Assembly: GCF_041146795.1 (NCBI RefSeq) | Contig: NC_135182.1 | Span: 2,504,501 to 2,568,500, forward strand | From: Maylandia zebra | Taxonomy: Eukaryota > Chordata > Actinopteri > Cichliformes > Cichlidae | DNA: 64,000 nt | Reading direction: 5' to 3' | Shown: in pieces, positions 11,955-22,808 of the stretch | How positions within the stretch are numbered: the first letter of the stretch is position 1 | How the letters are laid out: every line of letters begins with the position of its first letter | Notes under the pieces: model-generated | The model's database searches: none | Told to the model about the DNA's origin: nothing | Seen by the model: only the letters and a program-made list of their open reading frames with translations | Made by a program: the position numbers and the translations under genes

Positions 11955-13307
11955 CACTCAACAAAAATATAAACGCAACACCTTTGTTACTGCTCCCATT
12001 CCCCATGGGATGGACGTAGAGACCTAAAATTCATTCCAGATACACAATATAACCATCCCTCCCAAACAGTGGTCACAAATCAGTCCAAATGTGTGGTAGT
12101 GGGCACATCTGCTATATTGAGATAATCCATCCCACCTCACAGGTGTGCCACATCAGGATGCTGATCTGACATCATGAGTAGTGCACAGGTGTACCTCAGA
12201 CTGCCCACAACAAAAGGCCACCCTGGAATGTGCAGTTTTGTCTCACAGCAAAATGCCACAGATGCCACAAGCAATGAGGGAGCGTGCAATTGGCATGCTG
12301 ACAGCAGGAATGTCAACCAGATCTGTCGCCCGTGCATTGAATGTTCATTTCTCAACCATAAGCCGTCTCCACAGGCGTTTCAGAGAATATGGCAGCACAT
12401 CCAACCGGCCTCACAACCGCAGACCTCGTGTAACCACACCAGCCCAGGACCTCCACATCCAGCAGGTTCACCTCCAAGATCGTCTGAGACCAGCCACCCA
12501 GACAGCTGCTGGAACAATTGGTTTGCACAACCAAACAATTTCTGCACAAACTGTCAGAAACCGTCTCAGGGACGCTCAACTGCATGCCCGTCGTCCTCAT
12601 CGGGGTCTTGACCTGACTCCAGCTCGTCGCCGTAACAGACTTGTGTGGGCAAATGCTCACATTCGATGGCGTCTGGCACGTTGGAGAGGTGTGCGCTTCA
12701 CGGATGAATCATGGTTCACATTGTTCAGGGCAGATGGCAGCTGAGAATGTCCCAGTTCTTGCATGGCCAGCATACTCACCGGACATGTCACCCATTGAGC
12801 ATGTTCGGGATGTGCTTGACCGGCGTATACGACAGCGTGTACCAGTTCCCACTAATATCCAACAACCTCGCACAGCCATTGAAGTGGAGTGGACCAACAT
12901 TCCACAGGCCACAATTGACAATCTGATAGACTCCATGCGACGATGTGTTGCACTGCATGAGGCAAATGGTGGTCACACCAGATACTGACCGGTTCTGGGT
13001 CCCCAGACCCCCAATAGCGCAAAAACCTGCACATTCCAGGGTGGCCTTTTGTTGTGGGCAGTCTGAGGTACACCTGTGCACTACTCATGATGTCAGATCA
13101 GCATCCTGATGTGGCACACCTGTGAGGTGGGATGGATTATCTCAATATAGCAGATGTGCCCACTACCACACATTTGGACTGATTTGTGACCACTGTTTGG
13201 GAGGGACGGTTATATTGTGTATCTGGAATGAATTTTAGGTCTCTACGTCCATCCCATGGGGAATGGGAGCAGTAACAAAGGTGTTGCGTTTATATTTTTG
13301 TTGAGTG
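11955..13307 (+). mobile_element. Tc1-like deletion-derivative element, copy A
   Basis: 1353 bp bounded by CACTCAACAAAAATATAAAC and its inverse, with 281-bp terminal inverted repeats (11955-12235 and 13027-13307). TA precedes the left end; the right end abuts a TG/TA microsatellite, so the right TA duplication is altered. Inside is a broken transposase gene. Copy B at 32589-33941 has the same length and the same internal deletion. It begins about 240 bp past the receptor stop codon, in or near its 3' UTR. Confidence 0.92.
12253..12988 (+). pseudogene. Transposase pseudogene of Tc1-like copy A
   Basis: The N-terminal part (MPQMPQAMRERAIG, helix-turn-helix STRSVARALNVHFSTIS) runs to the first catalytic block FTDESWFTLF. 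After RADGS near 12744 the frame ends. The C-terminal part resumes in another frame with AENVPVLAWPAYSPDMSPIE and ends GGHTRY at 12988. The segment that should carry the second catalytic Asp (roughly 80-100 codons) is missing, so the product cannot be an active DDE transposase. Confidence 0.88.
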
Positions 13308-13311
13308 TGTG

Positions 13312-13314
<3 letters not shown>

Positions 13315-13387
<73 letters not shown>
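13315..13387. repeat. (TA)n microsatellite
   Basis: More than 30 uninterrupted TA units abut the right end of Tc1-like copy A. A shorter CA/TA run lies at its left end (11934-11954), so the element probably jumped into an existing TA-rich microsatellite. Confidence 0.9.
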
Positions 13388-13390
<3 letters not shown>

Positions 13391-14600
13391 TCCCATTCAT
13401 AACTGTACAGTGTGTAAATGATGAAACAACATTATTTGGATATTGATAAGTATCTAAATAATTCTCTTCAGTGTCAGCCAGTTTCTGTTGGCTCGGTCTG
13501 ACCTCTGCTAAAGCAGGACACTGAGTGGACCTCTCCTGTTTGTTGTTTGAATATTTTAATTGAATTATCTGATGAATGATAATGCTGCTGAATATGAAGT
13601 CAGTTCTGTGGTTTTAGGAAGTAGAATTCTAGTATTTTATCTTTCTTAGCACTAGTTATATATAATATGTTGCAACATGCAGGATCTTGTTAATGTTTTA
13701 TGAGAACTTGCAAAATAAAATGTGAGAATGTGTAAAACATGTTGAAAAAAATTAAATGCTAATGTAACAAGTGTCACCTGGCAGTTTGTTGCTCTCTGCC
13801 AGGTGATTGGCTGAAGAGCTGTGAAAAGGTACTGGGTGTGTGGGGTGAGGTCAGCGCTCTTCTGTGGAAAAAACCCAGAGGCGATTAATTGACTCGGGTG
13901 CGAGTGGGTCTACTGTCGGTAAGAGACTTTTGCCATTTTGTTTGGATCATTTGTTATTGTAGGTGCTGATTTTTGATGTGTGTCGTTGGACTTTTTTAGT
14001 GTGACCACGAGTTTTAATGGAAGAATTGATCAAGCCCTAGATCGACTGCGCGCAGGGAGACTGATCAGTATTGTAGGTATATTGAGTGTGTTTTAGCTTT
14101 TGAATGGTTTCATAAAATTGATATTTTATTGGGTAATATTTTAATCGATAGTGTTGTTTGTGTTTTTCAGTTGCGCTGTCTCTGATGTCCTTTTTTTTCG
14201 TTCTTTTGATTGATTTGGAATTTTGTTTGTGTTGTCCGTCCAGCTGTAAAGACGGTTATTGATTGGGAGTGAGTTGTGTAAGGGCGGACTAACCTCCTTC
14301 TTTGTTTTTTTGTTTATTTGTTTGTGCCACTTCCCTTTATATTCCAGATTACAGGTCATGCATAGCGCTGCTTCCCAGCTGTGCTGAGACCCGAATTATT
14401 TGCAGAGCGTGCCACAGGTGAATCGATTGCAGTGTCGCTAAACGGGGTGTAACGCTTTGCAGTGTTGTGTAATTTTCACACCATTTGTGTGGTAAGTCTC
14501 ATGTGCAGCTGGGATATCAGCAGGATGTGTTGTAAGTCCGGTCTGGAAATAACTGGGAATTTGTATGTTTAATTAATGTAATAAATAAATTATTATTGGC
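13388..14600. other. Intergenic DNA, no gene recognised
   Basis: An AATAAA at about 13712 could serve the receptor transcript if its 3' UTR runs through the Tc1-like copy. Otherwise no coding exon or known repeat was identified. Confidence 0.4.
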
Positions 14601-14730
14601 TGTGGCTACAATGTAGCTGCCATCACCAGTGTGTGAATGTGTGTGTGAATGGGTGGATGACTGGATATGTAAAGCGCTTTGGGGTCCTTGGGGACTAGTA
14701 AAGCACTATATAAATACAGGCCATGAGATG
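14600..14730 (+). repeat. SINE 3' portion
   Basis: GTAGCTGCCATCACCAGTGT, then GTGTGAATGGGTGGATGACTG and AAAGCGCTTTGGGGTCCTTG. The same order occurs at 36660-36800 and, inverted, at 45190-45260, so this is a 5'-truncated copy of that SINE family. Confidence 0.7.
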
Positions 14731-14794
14731 GAAAAAGATAGTGTGCACTCGCCAGGTTGGAAAGTTATTTCCCAATATCTAAGAATCTGGGATT

Positions 14795-14965
14795 CAATTC
14801 CATTTTATTTATATAGCGCAAAGCACAACAACAGTTGATTAAGGCGCTTTATATGGTCAGGTAAAGACCCTACAATGACACAAAGCTCACCTTAAAGAGG
14901 AAGAAACGTCCAGCAGAACCAGACTCAGGGAGGGGCAGGGCCATCTAACTGGAGCAGACTGGAGC
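14795..14965 (-). repeat. L2/Maui-type LINE 3' UTR fragment
   Basis: The reverse complement reads CCTGAGTCTGGTTCTGCTGG, then TTTCTTCCTCTT and a tail with AAGCGCCTTAATCAACTGTTG and AATAAAATGGAATTGAAT. This parallels the 3' UTR of the L2 ending near 58860. Confidence 0.65.
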
Positions 14966-15059
14966 AGGACAGATAAAGGGATGTGTCCGAGTCTGTTGTG
15001 GTGAACAGAGAGCTAATCATTAAAGTAAGTCTACATAGGTAGACTGTAGGTAGTAAAAT

Positions 15060-15105
15060 GTTCCAGCCGTGCCCTACTGGAAGGAGACTGGGGCAGATCC
15101 ATGAC
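15060..15105 (+). mobile_element. Rex3 3' relic interrupted by a hAT element (left piece)
   Basis: GCCCTACTGGAAGGAGACTG, then GGGCAGATCCATGAC, resembles the Rex3 tail at 18810-18840. The matching continuation (TACAACTCTTGGCTGGCTTG) resumes at 16800 after the inserted hAT element. Confidence 0.55.
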
Positions 15106-16772
15106 TAGGGATGGGTATCGTTTAGGTTTTATCCGATACCGGTGCCAAACTGGTACTTTTGAAACGGTGCCGGTGCTTAACCCTTTAGAGCCGGCCGCTC
15201 TGTTTTGCGTAACTATTTTTAAATCCCGGTAGCTCTGCAACCACGTAAGCTAGCGCAATAATTTTTTTTGCATATGAAACCGGAGGAGTTGTACTTACAT
15301 CTTATGCCATCAGCTTGTCCTCGGTCACAGTTTCCTTCCACATATAGCTTTGCAAAAACTGCATAAAAAGCACTTGCAGCAACAAAAACATAATATTCCA
15401 GAAACACGCTTTGCCGATCCGATCAGCTGTTCATAACACTTCCCACGTTGGAATAGACGTCAGCGCGAACTTTTGCATGTCCGCCATTACCTGCCCGAAA
15501 CCGGAAGTGACGTCATTTTCGCGGAAATGTAGTTTTTTTTACCATCAGGGCCTTATGAGCCTATACTGGTGTTTTTAAAAGTTATCTTTGACTTTATGAC
15601 TTTCTGTGTCTTTTCTGGGATGCTTAGGACTCATATTGCACTGCTGGAAATAGTTTATTTTGATGCATATGCTGCTTTTTTGCAAATTTGCAGTATAATA
15701 TCTATTTTAGTTTTTCCTGCAGAATATAAAAATTGGTGTATTTAAAAAATAAAACTATGAAGACACTCAAAACAAATTTCCTGTGGTAGGAAACTATTTT
15801 GTGCAACTTTTTTGTATTTACAGTTTTGAGGGATAAGCCTCTTAAATTTCTCTAACTAGAAATATATGTTAAAAAAAACATTAACGATTTTCAATTTTTT
15901 TGTAGTTTATTGCACTTTTTTGCAATTTATGGTATCCCTCTTGGCTGGAAGCAGTGCCTAAACAATGGAAAAAACACAAACTTTATCCAAAAACCTCTCA
16001 TGTTTAACTGTTTTCCACTTTTTCTTTGGTCATTTTAGCCTTTTTGGCCAGGGTGAAGGGAGCATCTGCCATCAAACAAGAAGACAGCCGCATGTAGCTA
16101 TGATGATGTTTGCTAGTTCACCTTACTGGATTAATGTAATAACGTGGTTAGCCTACTCAACGCGAGTTACACACGAACAACATTAAGCTACTCACGCAGA
16201 GAAGAACGGCTGCTGCTGCATCATCATCCTCATCATTTCTGCTACACTGGCAGGGCTAGGGGCCAGGACTCTCCTCTTCGGGTTCTCGGGGGATGTTGCT
16301 AACTCCGGGTCCGATAACAGGCACCACACCCGCAGTAGATGTGCTCGGTGTGAGGTCTCGCAGCAAGCTATCAAATACGGCGCATTTCTCGGCTTTTAAA
16401 AAAAACGCTATGCGTCGCCAGGTGTTTCATCGGATTTGAGGTGTTACCTCCTTTGACAGTATCACAGTATCAGCTTAAAGCACTTGTTGCTGCTGAGTTT
16501 GCATCTTTTGCTGTGAAGTACAGCCAGACTTTTGACCGCTTTGCCTTGGACATTTTTAATCTGTAGCTCTGCCCTAAAAGAACGTACGTACCTGGGCCCG
16601 CCTACTATCCTCGGAAACGTAAAATGATTGGCTAGAATCTAAAGTGTATCACAGCTCAGGAAAAAAAGCACTGAAATAAAGCACCGAAATGTGCGCTGCT
16701 TTTCGGTTTGGTTACTACCGTTAATGTCAGAACCGGTGCCATCATGGCACCGGATACCGGTACCCATCCCTA
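15106..16772. mobile_element. hAT-type non-autonomous element carrying piggyBac-like DNA
   Basis: Ends TAGGGATGGGTA and TACCCATCCCTA are inverted. Subterminal GATACCGGTGCC and GGCACCGGATACC pair across the element. The flanks TCCATGAC (15098-15105) and CCCATGAC (16773-16780) match at 7 of 8 bases, a hAT-style duplication. A TTAA at 15177-15180 followed by CCCTTTAGAG starts sequence homologous to the piggyBac-like element at 40822-41700. No transposase frame is seen. It is inserted in a Rex3 relic. Confidence 0.75.
15181..15930 (-). mobile_element. piggyBac-like element, second copy (one end unresolved)
   Basis: It begins at TTAA/CCCTTTAGAG and matches, in inverse order, most of 40822-41700. 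Shared landmarks are TCCGATCAGCTGTTC, ACCGGAAGTGACGTCATTTT, TTTGCAAATTTGCA and the TTTTTTGTAGTTTATTGCAC block. Homology stops near 15930 and a second TTAA end was not located. The sequence to about 16700 may be more of a longer version. Confidence 0.65.
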
Positions 16773-16913
16773 CCCATGACATTACAACTTGATATGAGAT
16801 TACAACTCTTGGCTGGCTTGGGAACTCACTGGGAGAGTAAGGTTTAGGTATCTCTGCTTAGACAGCTAGCCTTGCAGCTATGCAGCCCATTTGATTAAAA
16901 ACTTAGGGACTTA

Positions 16914-18517
16914 CAGTGGGGCAAAAAAGTATTTAGTCAGCCCCCGATTGTGCAAGTTCCCCCACTTAAAATGATGACAGAGGTCAGTAATTTGCACCAG
17001 AGGTACACTTCAACTGTGAGAGACAGAATGTGAAAAACAAATCCATGAATCCACATGGTAGGATTTGTAAAGAATTTATTGGTAAATCAGGGTGGAAAAT
17101 AAGTATTTGGTCAATAACAAAAATACAACTCAATACTTTGTAACATAACCTTTGTTGGCAATAACAGAGGTCAAACGTTTACTATAGGTCTTTACCAGGT
17201 TTGCACACACAGTAGCTGGTATTTTGGTCCATTCCTCCATGCAGATCTTCTCGAGAGCAGTGATGTTTTGGGGCTGTCGCCGAGCAACACGGACTTTCAA
17301 CTCCCGCCACAGATTTTCTATGGGGTTGAGGTCTGGAGACTGGCTAGGCCACTCCAGGACTTTCAAATGCTTCTTACGGAGCCACTCCTTTGTTGCCCGG
17401 GCGGTGTGTTTTGGATCATTGTCATGTTGGAAGACCCAGCCTCGTTTCATCTTCAAAGTTCTCACTGATGGAAGGAGGTTTTGGCTCAAAATCTCACGAT
17501 ACATGGCCCCATTCATTCTGTCCTTAACACGGATCAGTCGTCCTGTCCCCTTGGCAGAAAAACAGCCCCATAGCATGATGTTTCCACCCCCATGCTTCAC
17601 AGTAGGTATGGTGTTCTTGGGATGCAACTCAGTATTCTTCTTCCTCCAAACACGACGAGTTGAGTTTATACCAAAAAGTTCTACTTTGGTTTCATCTGAC
17701 CACATGACATTCTCCCAATCCTCTGCTGTATCATCCATGTGCTCTCTGGCAAACTTCAGACGGGCCTGGACATGCACTGGCTTCAGCAGCGGAACACGTC
17801 TGGCACTGCGGGATTTGATTCCCTGCCGTTGTAGTGTGTTACTGATGGTGACCTTTGTTACTTTGGTCCCAGCTCTCTGCAGGTCATTCACCAGGTCCCC
17901 CCGTGTGGTTCTGGGATCTTTGCTCACCGTTCTCATGATCATTTTGACCCCACGGGATGAGATCTTGCGTGGAGCCCCAGATCGCGGGAGATTATCAGTG
18001 GTCTTGTATGTCTTCCATTTTCTGATGATTGCTCCCACAATTGATTTTTTCACACCAAGCTGCTTGCCTATTGTAGATTCACTCTTCCCAGTCTGGTGCA
18101 GGTCTACAATACTTTTCCTGGTGTCCTTCGAAAGCTCTTTGGTCTTGGCCATGGCGGAGTTTGGAGTCTGACTGTTTGAGGCTGTGGACAGGTGTCTTTT
18201 ATACAGATGATGAGTTCAAACAGGTGCCATTCATACAGGTAACGAGTGGGGGACAGAAAAGCTTCTTACAGAAGACGTTACAGGTCTGTGAGAGCCAGAG
18301 ATTTTCCTTGTTTGAGGTGACCAAATACTTATTTTCCACCCTGATTTACGAATAAATTCTTTACAAATCCTACCATGTGGATTCATGGATTTTTTTTTCA
18401 CATTCTGTCTCTCACAGTTGAAGTGTATCTCTGGTGCAAATTACTGACCTCTGTCATCATTTTAAGTGGGGGAACTTGCACAATCGGTGGCTGACTAAAT
18501 ACTTTTTTGCCCCACTG
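16914..18517 (-). mobile_element. Complete Tc1-family transposon
   Basis: 1604 bp with 199-bp terminal inverted repeats (16914-17112 and 18319-18517) starting CAGTGGGGCAAAAAAGTATT. A TA lies at both flanks (16912-16913 and 18518-18519). It carries a single uninterrupted transposase gene on the minus strand. The repeats differ at only a few positions, so the insertion looks relatively young. Confidence 0.95.
17130..18152 (-). CDS. Tc1-family DD34E transposase, intact 340 aa
   Basis: Known role: Tc1/mariner transposases bind the terminal inverted repeats, excise the element and reinsert it at TA in the nucleus. Seen: a paired-type DNA-binding region over about residues 1-115 ([35 protein letters not shown]). 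The catalytic core follows: D153 in MWSDETK, D244 in [10 protein letters not shown] and E279 in [11 protein letters not shown], with 34 residues between D244 and E279. The glycine-rich [16 protein letters not shown] box is intact. Length 340 aa equals that of functional fish Tc1 transposases. The start chosen is the [12 protein letters not shown] methionine, the usual one for this family. No stop or frameshift was found. Whether it is active cannot be read from sequence. Confidence 0.93.
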   Translation of the reverse strand: MAKTKELSKDTRKSIVDLHQTGKSESTIGKQLGVKKSIVGAIIRKWKTYKTTDNLPRSGAPRKISSRGVKMIMRTVSKDPRTTRGDLVNDLQRAGTKVTKVTISNTLQRQGIKSRSARRVPLLKPVHVQARLKFAREHMDDTAEDWENVMWSDETKVELFGINSTRRVWRKKNTELHPKNTIPTVKHGGGNIMLWGCFSAKGTGRLIRVKDRMNGAMYREILSQNLLPSVRTLKMKRGWVFQHDNDPKHTARATKEWLRKKHLKVLEWPSQSPDLNPIENLWRELKVRVARRQPQNITALEKICMEEWTKIPATVCANLVKTYSKRLTSVIANKGYVTKY

Positions 18518-18639
18518 TATAACCATTTCACTATGAAATAACAACTTATTTCATAAAGTAAACTTCATGTGCTTTATCTATAACAGCTCTCCTCTTGGGT
18601 ACGAGATTGTGGATACAAGCAGCAGCAATGAGCTTCCTC

Positions 18640-19003
18640 TGAAAAGTGGCTGGCCTCTCCCTTAGAGATAGGGTGAGAAGTTCAGTCATCCGGGAGGGAG
18701 TAGAGCCCCTGCTCCTCCACATCGAAAGGAGCCAGCTGAGATGGTTCGGGTATCTGACAAGGATGCCTCCTGGGCGCCTCCTGGGTAAAGTGTTCCGGGC
18801 ATGTCCCACTGGGAGGAGGCCCCGGGGCAGATCTAGGACGCGCTGGCGAGATTATATCTCTCGGCTGGCCTGGGAATGCCTTGGTGTTCCCCCGGACAAG
18901 CAGAAGGAGGTGGCTGGGGAGAGGGAGGTCTGGGCTTTTCTGCTTAGGCTGCTGCCCCCGCGACCCGGCCCTGGATAAGCAGAAGAAGATGGATGGATGG
19001 ACT
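18640..19003 (+). mobile_element. Rex3/RTE LINE, 5'-truncated 3' end
   Basis: The frame 18646-18978 reads VEPLLLHIERSQLRWFGYLT, then RLLGKVFRACPTGRRPRGR and a WRDYISRLAWECLGVP block. This is the C-terminus of the Rex3 ORF. It ends PRPGPG, then GATAAGCAGAAGAAGATGGA with an ATGG repeat tail, which is characteristic of Rex3. Confidence 0.85.
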
Positions 19004-19632
19004 CTCTTCTGAATCACCTACTGATTATATTCACAGTATTTGTTCACTGAACAAACACTTCTTTAGGGATTTGCTACCTTAGCTTAGCTCATAGTCAACT
19101 CGCTAGCAAGATGGCCTCATTTTCCTGCTCAGTTTGGCAGATTTTTAGCTACACTTCGGCCTCCTTTTGTAATAATATAATAAATGTACCATTTTTACAG
19201 TTCTGCTCACTGAATTGGAGAATTGGAAAATACTGTAGCTAATCAGGCCCCTGTAGTCAGTTTGGACAAACGTAGTTTAGCCACCATTAGCTTCCCCCCC
19301 AAGAGATTGTCCCAAGCAGCCAGGAAAACAGGCTGGCTGGATTACGGTGAGGAGGAAGCATAGTCCTAAACAGAAGCCCCTGGTACACCACCAATCTATT
19401 CATCTAATTGTTTTTGCCCACTAGGAGAATACTTTGGTTATTTGCAATTCTATTTTGAGTCTTATGAAGTTAGCCATACAGTAAGGATTGTGCAAGGTGC
19501 GAGAGCAGGAAAGACTGAATGAAATTACAATTTACATTTTCAGTAATGACATCCGGTTACATCCATCAAAGTTTGCTAAAATTAATAATAATCAGTGTGT
19601 GTAACACTTGTCAGTTACCATGGAGTCACTGC

Positions 19633-20775
19633 CAAAGGTGGGAAGTAATGAAGTACAAATACTTGGTTACTGTATTTAAGTAGAATTTTCAGGTATCTGC
19701 ACTTTACTTGAGTAGTTTTTTTCTGATAAATTTTTATAATTACTCCCTACATTTTTACACAAATATCTGTGCTTTCTACTCCTTGGATTTTCAAAACAGG
19801 CTCGTTACATTTGTTTAATGCATCTGAGGGGAGTTATTATTTCAGCATTCAAACCTCAGAGTGATTTGATCCTAAACAGTAACATGTTCATGTGTTAATC
19901 ACCAGGGGATGATGCATGAAAAGAGATGAAAGAGGCAAAACTGTGTGCCTTAGTCAGTCTCCATCAGCGTAACAAACATCAGCAAACACACAAACTGTTT
20001 GTGCGCAGCCTGTCGCACAATGTGTTGCTAGCTAAAGGTCCAGCTGCTGTATTTTAAAGAAAGAACTAACTTCACTCAGAGATGGAAGACGATAAGAAAG
20101 ATGGGACAGGAAGAAGAGAGCTTAGATTTAAAGGTAAGGGCTGCTCAGTGGAAATGTGAAGCTTACATGTTAGTCCTTAAATCAAATATTGGGCCTGTAC
20201 ATGAAACATTGTGTTTTTTTATATTGCGAAACACAGTTGCAAAACAATCTCAGCAAGACTAACTGTGTTATTTAAAGGTTGCATGAAAATCCTCTGCAGG
20301 TTAGTGCAGGATAAACAGGTCAGTTTGCTGCACTGTGATGGATTTACAGTAAAGAGCAGTGTGTGACTGTTTCATGGTCAGAGTCAAGTCACATCAAGTC
20401 CTGCAGGTTTGAGGGTTTCCCCACCAGCTGAATCCCACTCTAACCCTTTCCCTACTCATTTTCCTGTTTAGAGGCAACGTCACTCTCTACAATGTAGGCA
20501 ACAGAAAATAGAGCTATTTTTATTTTCCTGATGTTCTGCTTAAGTGATTCAAGCTGAGTAGCTTTAATTAGAAACAGTATTTAGAGTGAAAATAAGGTTT
20601 GCATTCAATATTATTTTATTATTACATTAATATTGCACAAGGTTCAGTTAGTTTGGCATAGAAATAGGTGGTAGAAATGTTCATCATGGAGCTGTTTCTT
20701 ACTTTCTTACTTTGAGTATATTTCAAAGCCAGTGCTTCAACTTTTACTAGAGTATTTTGAACTCTACTATAGACT
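19633..20775 (+). repeat. hAT-like repeat (right end unresolved)
   Basis: It begins CAAAGGTGGGAAGTAATGAA, then GTACAAATACTTGG and ACTTTACTTGAGTAGT. This is the recurrent teleost repeat in which GAAGTA and ACTTGAGTA motifs alternate. Inverted relatives of these motifs appear near 20700-20760 (TTACTTTGAGTATATTTC), but no clear terminal match or duplication was found. Confidence 0.4.
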
Positions 20776-20781
20776 AGTATA

Positions 20782-20817
20782 GAAGGGTAAACCACGCTAT
20801 AACGTGGTTTACCCTTC
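20782..20817. repeat. Perfect 15-bp hairpin
   Basis: GAAGGGTAAACCACG at 20782-20796 and its exact reverse complement at 20803-20817 are separated by CTATAA. It lies at or just beyond the right side of a hAT-like repeat. Confidence 0.9.
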
Positions 20818-21449
20818 ATGGCCTCGATGATGTTTTTGTTGTGCAAGTTTGCATGGGTTTTTTTGGGTTTTTTTTGACAGGGCATTGTGTTCTGCATCAG
20901 AGAAAAAAAGTAAAGAAAAGCATCTCTGGGTCCAGGCAGGAACCAGAGATGCTCTACAAACTGCTTTGTTCCCAACTGACACATCGTTAGTTGTGTGTCT
21001 TGATGTCTTTGAGCCCGAGTCTATATCTGCCCATAGCACAAGAGGACCCATGCAGTGGGCAGTCCTCTTCAAGTGTCTCTGTGTCAGACCTGTAGACATT
21101 GAGCTCATTGAGTCTTTAGATAATCCAGATTTAAAAATGCATACAGAAGGTTTATGGTGATTGGAGAACCAGTGAAGTACATACACCCTAATATGGGATC
21201 TTCCAAACTCACACATGAGGTGCACATAACATTGTTGGTTGCGATCACAGTCATTGTGAACAACTGACCACTTCTGCCTGTGTCCAGGGATCCTACAGAT
21301 TCACACCTGTTTCATTGCTTACTCAGAAAGTAGATCCATGTGATCCAAGTTTGACCATAAAGACAAAAGTGTCACAGGGTCCAAAGCTTGTCACTTACAC
21401 TCAAACTGTTCTATGACGTCATCAGAGACTATTACCTTGTTCCTCTTCT

Positions 21450-21530
21450 TAGTTCTATGAAGCATCTTGAGGCATCTTTTGTTGTGATTTGGCGCTATAT
21501 AAATAAAACTGAATTGAATTAAATTGAGTT
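21450..21530 (+). repeat. L2/Maui-type LINE 3' tail
   Basis: AAGCATCTTGAGGCATCTTT, then TGTTGTGATTTGGCGCTAT and an AATAAAACTGAATTGAATTA end. Only the 3' terminus is present. Confidence 0.65.
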
Positions 21531-21944
21531 CTTCTTCACCACAGCCATTAAGTTTTTTTTTTCACAAAATCCACCACATCCTGTCATTCTGCATTTCTGT
21601 GTAGACAATCCTTTATTTATCCACGTAAACGTCTCAATGAGATTGAAATTGTTTTCATACCAAAACACACAGATAAGCAGGAAACAATCCAAGTAGAGTT
21701 TTATAGATATAAAAAACAACCAATGGGGAAGTCTCTGGATACGCAAAAATAGCCACTTAGCAACAGGACACAACAGTGGTTTACATTCCACAGTCAGTAA
21801 TAAAATGTAAGGCACAAATTGTTATTAAATTGTTAAATTTGGATTACACAGCATTCATCACAGTAAATGTCTTTCTGAAAGTGCTGTAACTAATTAGAAC
21901 TAATGCTAAACCACATCCAAGTCTTTATGGCCTCTAATTTTCTG

Positions 21945-22500
21945 CTTCTACTTTCAGCTAAAACTGAGGTTATTGTACTCGGCCCAGTATGGTATCCAAT
22001 TAGATTCCTGCTCTGGGTGGCATTACCTTGGGTTACTAATAGCCTGTAATTTGTAATTATCAGGACGTCCTAAAAATCTCCTTTATCTCTGATATTTGGC
22101 TTCTCTTCATTGGCTCCGTTAAATCCAGGATCAGAATTTAAATCCTTCCCATTACATAATAATAATGATAATAATAATCAGGCCCCATAACTTTATAATA
22201 CTTTATCACCCTATTAGAGCAGCTCACTCTTAGACTGGGGGCTTACTTATGGTTTGGGTATTTCAATGTAGAATGGGAGGCAGAGCCTTCTCTCTGGCTC
22301 TCTTCCACGCCTTGCCTTCCTCGTCTTCCTCCACTCAAGCCTGGTTCTGCTGGAGGTTGTTTCCTGTTATGGAGTTTTTCCTTCCCACTGTAGCCAAAGC
22401 TCATGACGGGGTGTTCTCTCTTTTCTTTGCAACATAAAGTGCCATGAGGCAACTGTTGTTGTGATTTGGTGCCATATAAATAAAATTAAATTGAACTGAA
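21945..22500 (+). mobile_element. Internally deleted L2/Maui LINE fragment
   Basis: Blocks collinear with the L2 at 57.7-58.8 kb occur in order with gaps: ACTGAGGTTATTGTACTCGG, GGCATTACCTTGG, ACCCTATTAGAGCA, AGAATGGGAGGCAGAGCCTT, GGAGTTTTTCCTTCCCACTG and the GAGGCAACTGTTGTTGTGAT tail. Many RT codons between blocks are missing. It ends about 50 bp from the dbi polyadenylation region. Confidence 0.8.
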
Positions 22501-22553
22501 CAAATACTTAAAAAAAAAAGCTGAAGATCTAAAATCACACTTTCAGGTTACTG

Positions 22554-22559
22554 TTTATT
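22554..22559 (-). terminator. Candidate polyadenylation signal of dbi
   Basis: AATAAA on the minus strand about 250 nt after the dbi stop codon. It is the first canonical hexamer seen in that direction. Use of the site is inferred. Confidence 0.5.
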
Positions 22560-22808
22560 GAAATGACAGGACTTTCTGCAGAAACACATGAATACTGAAA
22601 CCTGATATATACACAGTTTAAATGTGTCCATCGGCAGCTACTTGGGTCAGTTTCTAGGACTAGAAGCCATCCACCAGGTGTTCATGTGAGCTGTTTACGG
22701 ACACACTTGTTGAGTTTTAAGGCGTTTTAACGGTGCAGGGATGGAGACTGGTGCCAGTCACAGTCCACGGAGCAGATTTCCCGGCCAGTTGGTCGTCATC
22801 ACACAGCA

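Noticed and set aside
12137..13088. Several frames of 70-145 aa in both terminal regions of Tc1-like copy A, repeated in copy B
   Set aside because: They lie in the 281-bp inverted repeats or antisense to the transposase relic; the same frames recur in mirror image in both copies.
17224..18171. 315-aa + strand frame
   Set aside because: It is the antisense shadow of the intact Tc1 transposase on the minus strand and has no family resemblance of its own.
20101..20136. Possible first exon MEDDKKDGTGRRELRFKG with a GTAAGG donor
   Set aside because: It lies inside a hAT-like repeat and no following exon was found.
20809..21225. 138-aa minus frame
   Set aside because: No recognisable domain, no splice context and overlapping frames on both strands; treated as chance.
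11719..22800. TMEM37 gene expected between SCTR and DBI from human synteny
   Set aside because: No exon resembling a four-pass membrane protein was found in this interval; only repeats and unassigned DNA were seen.
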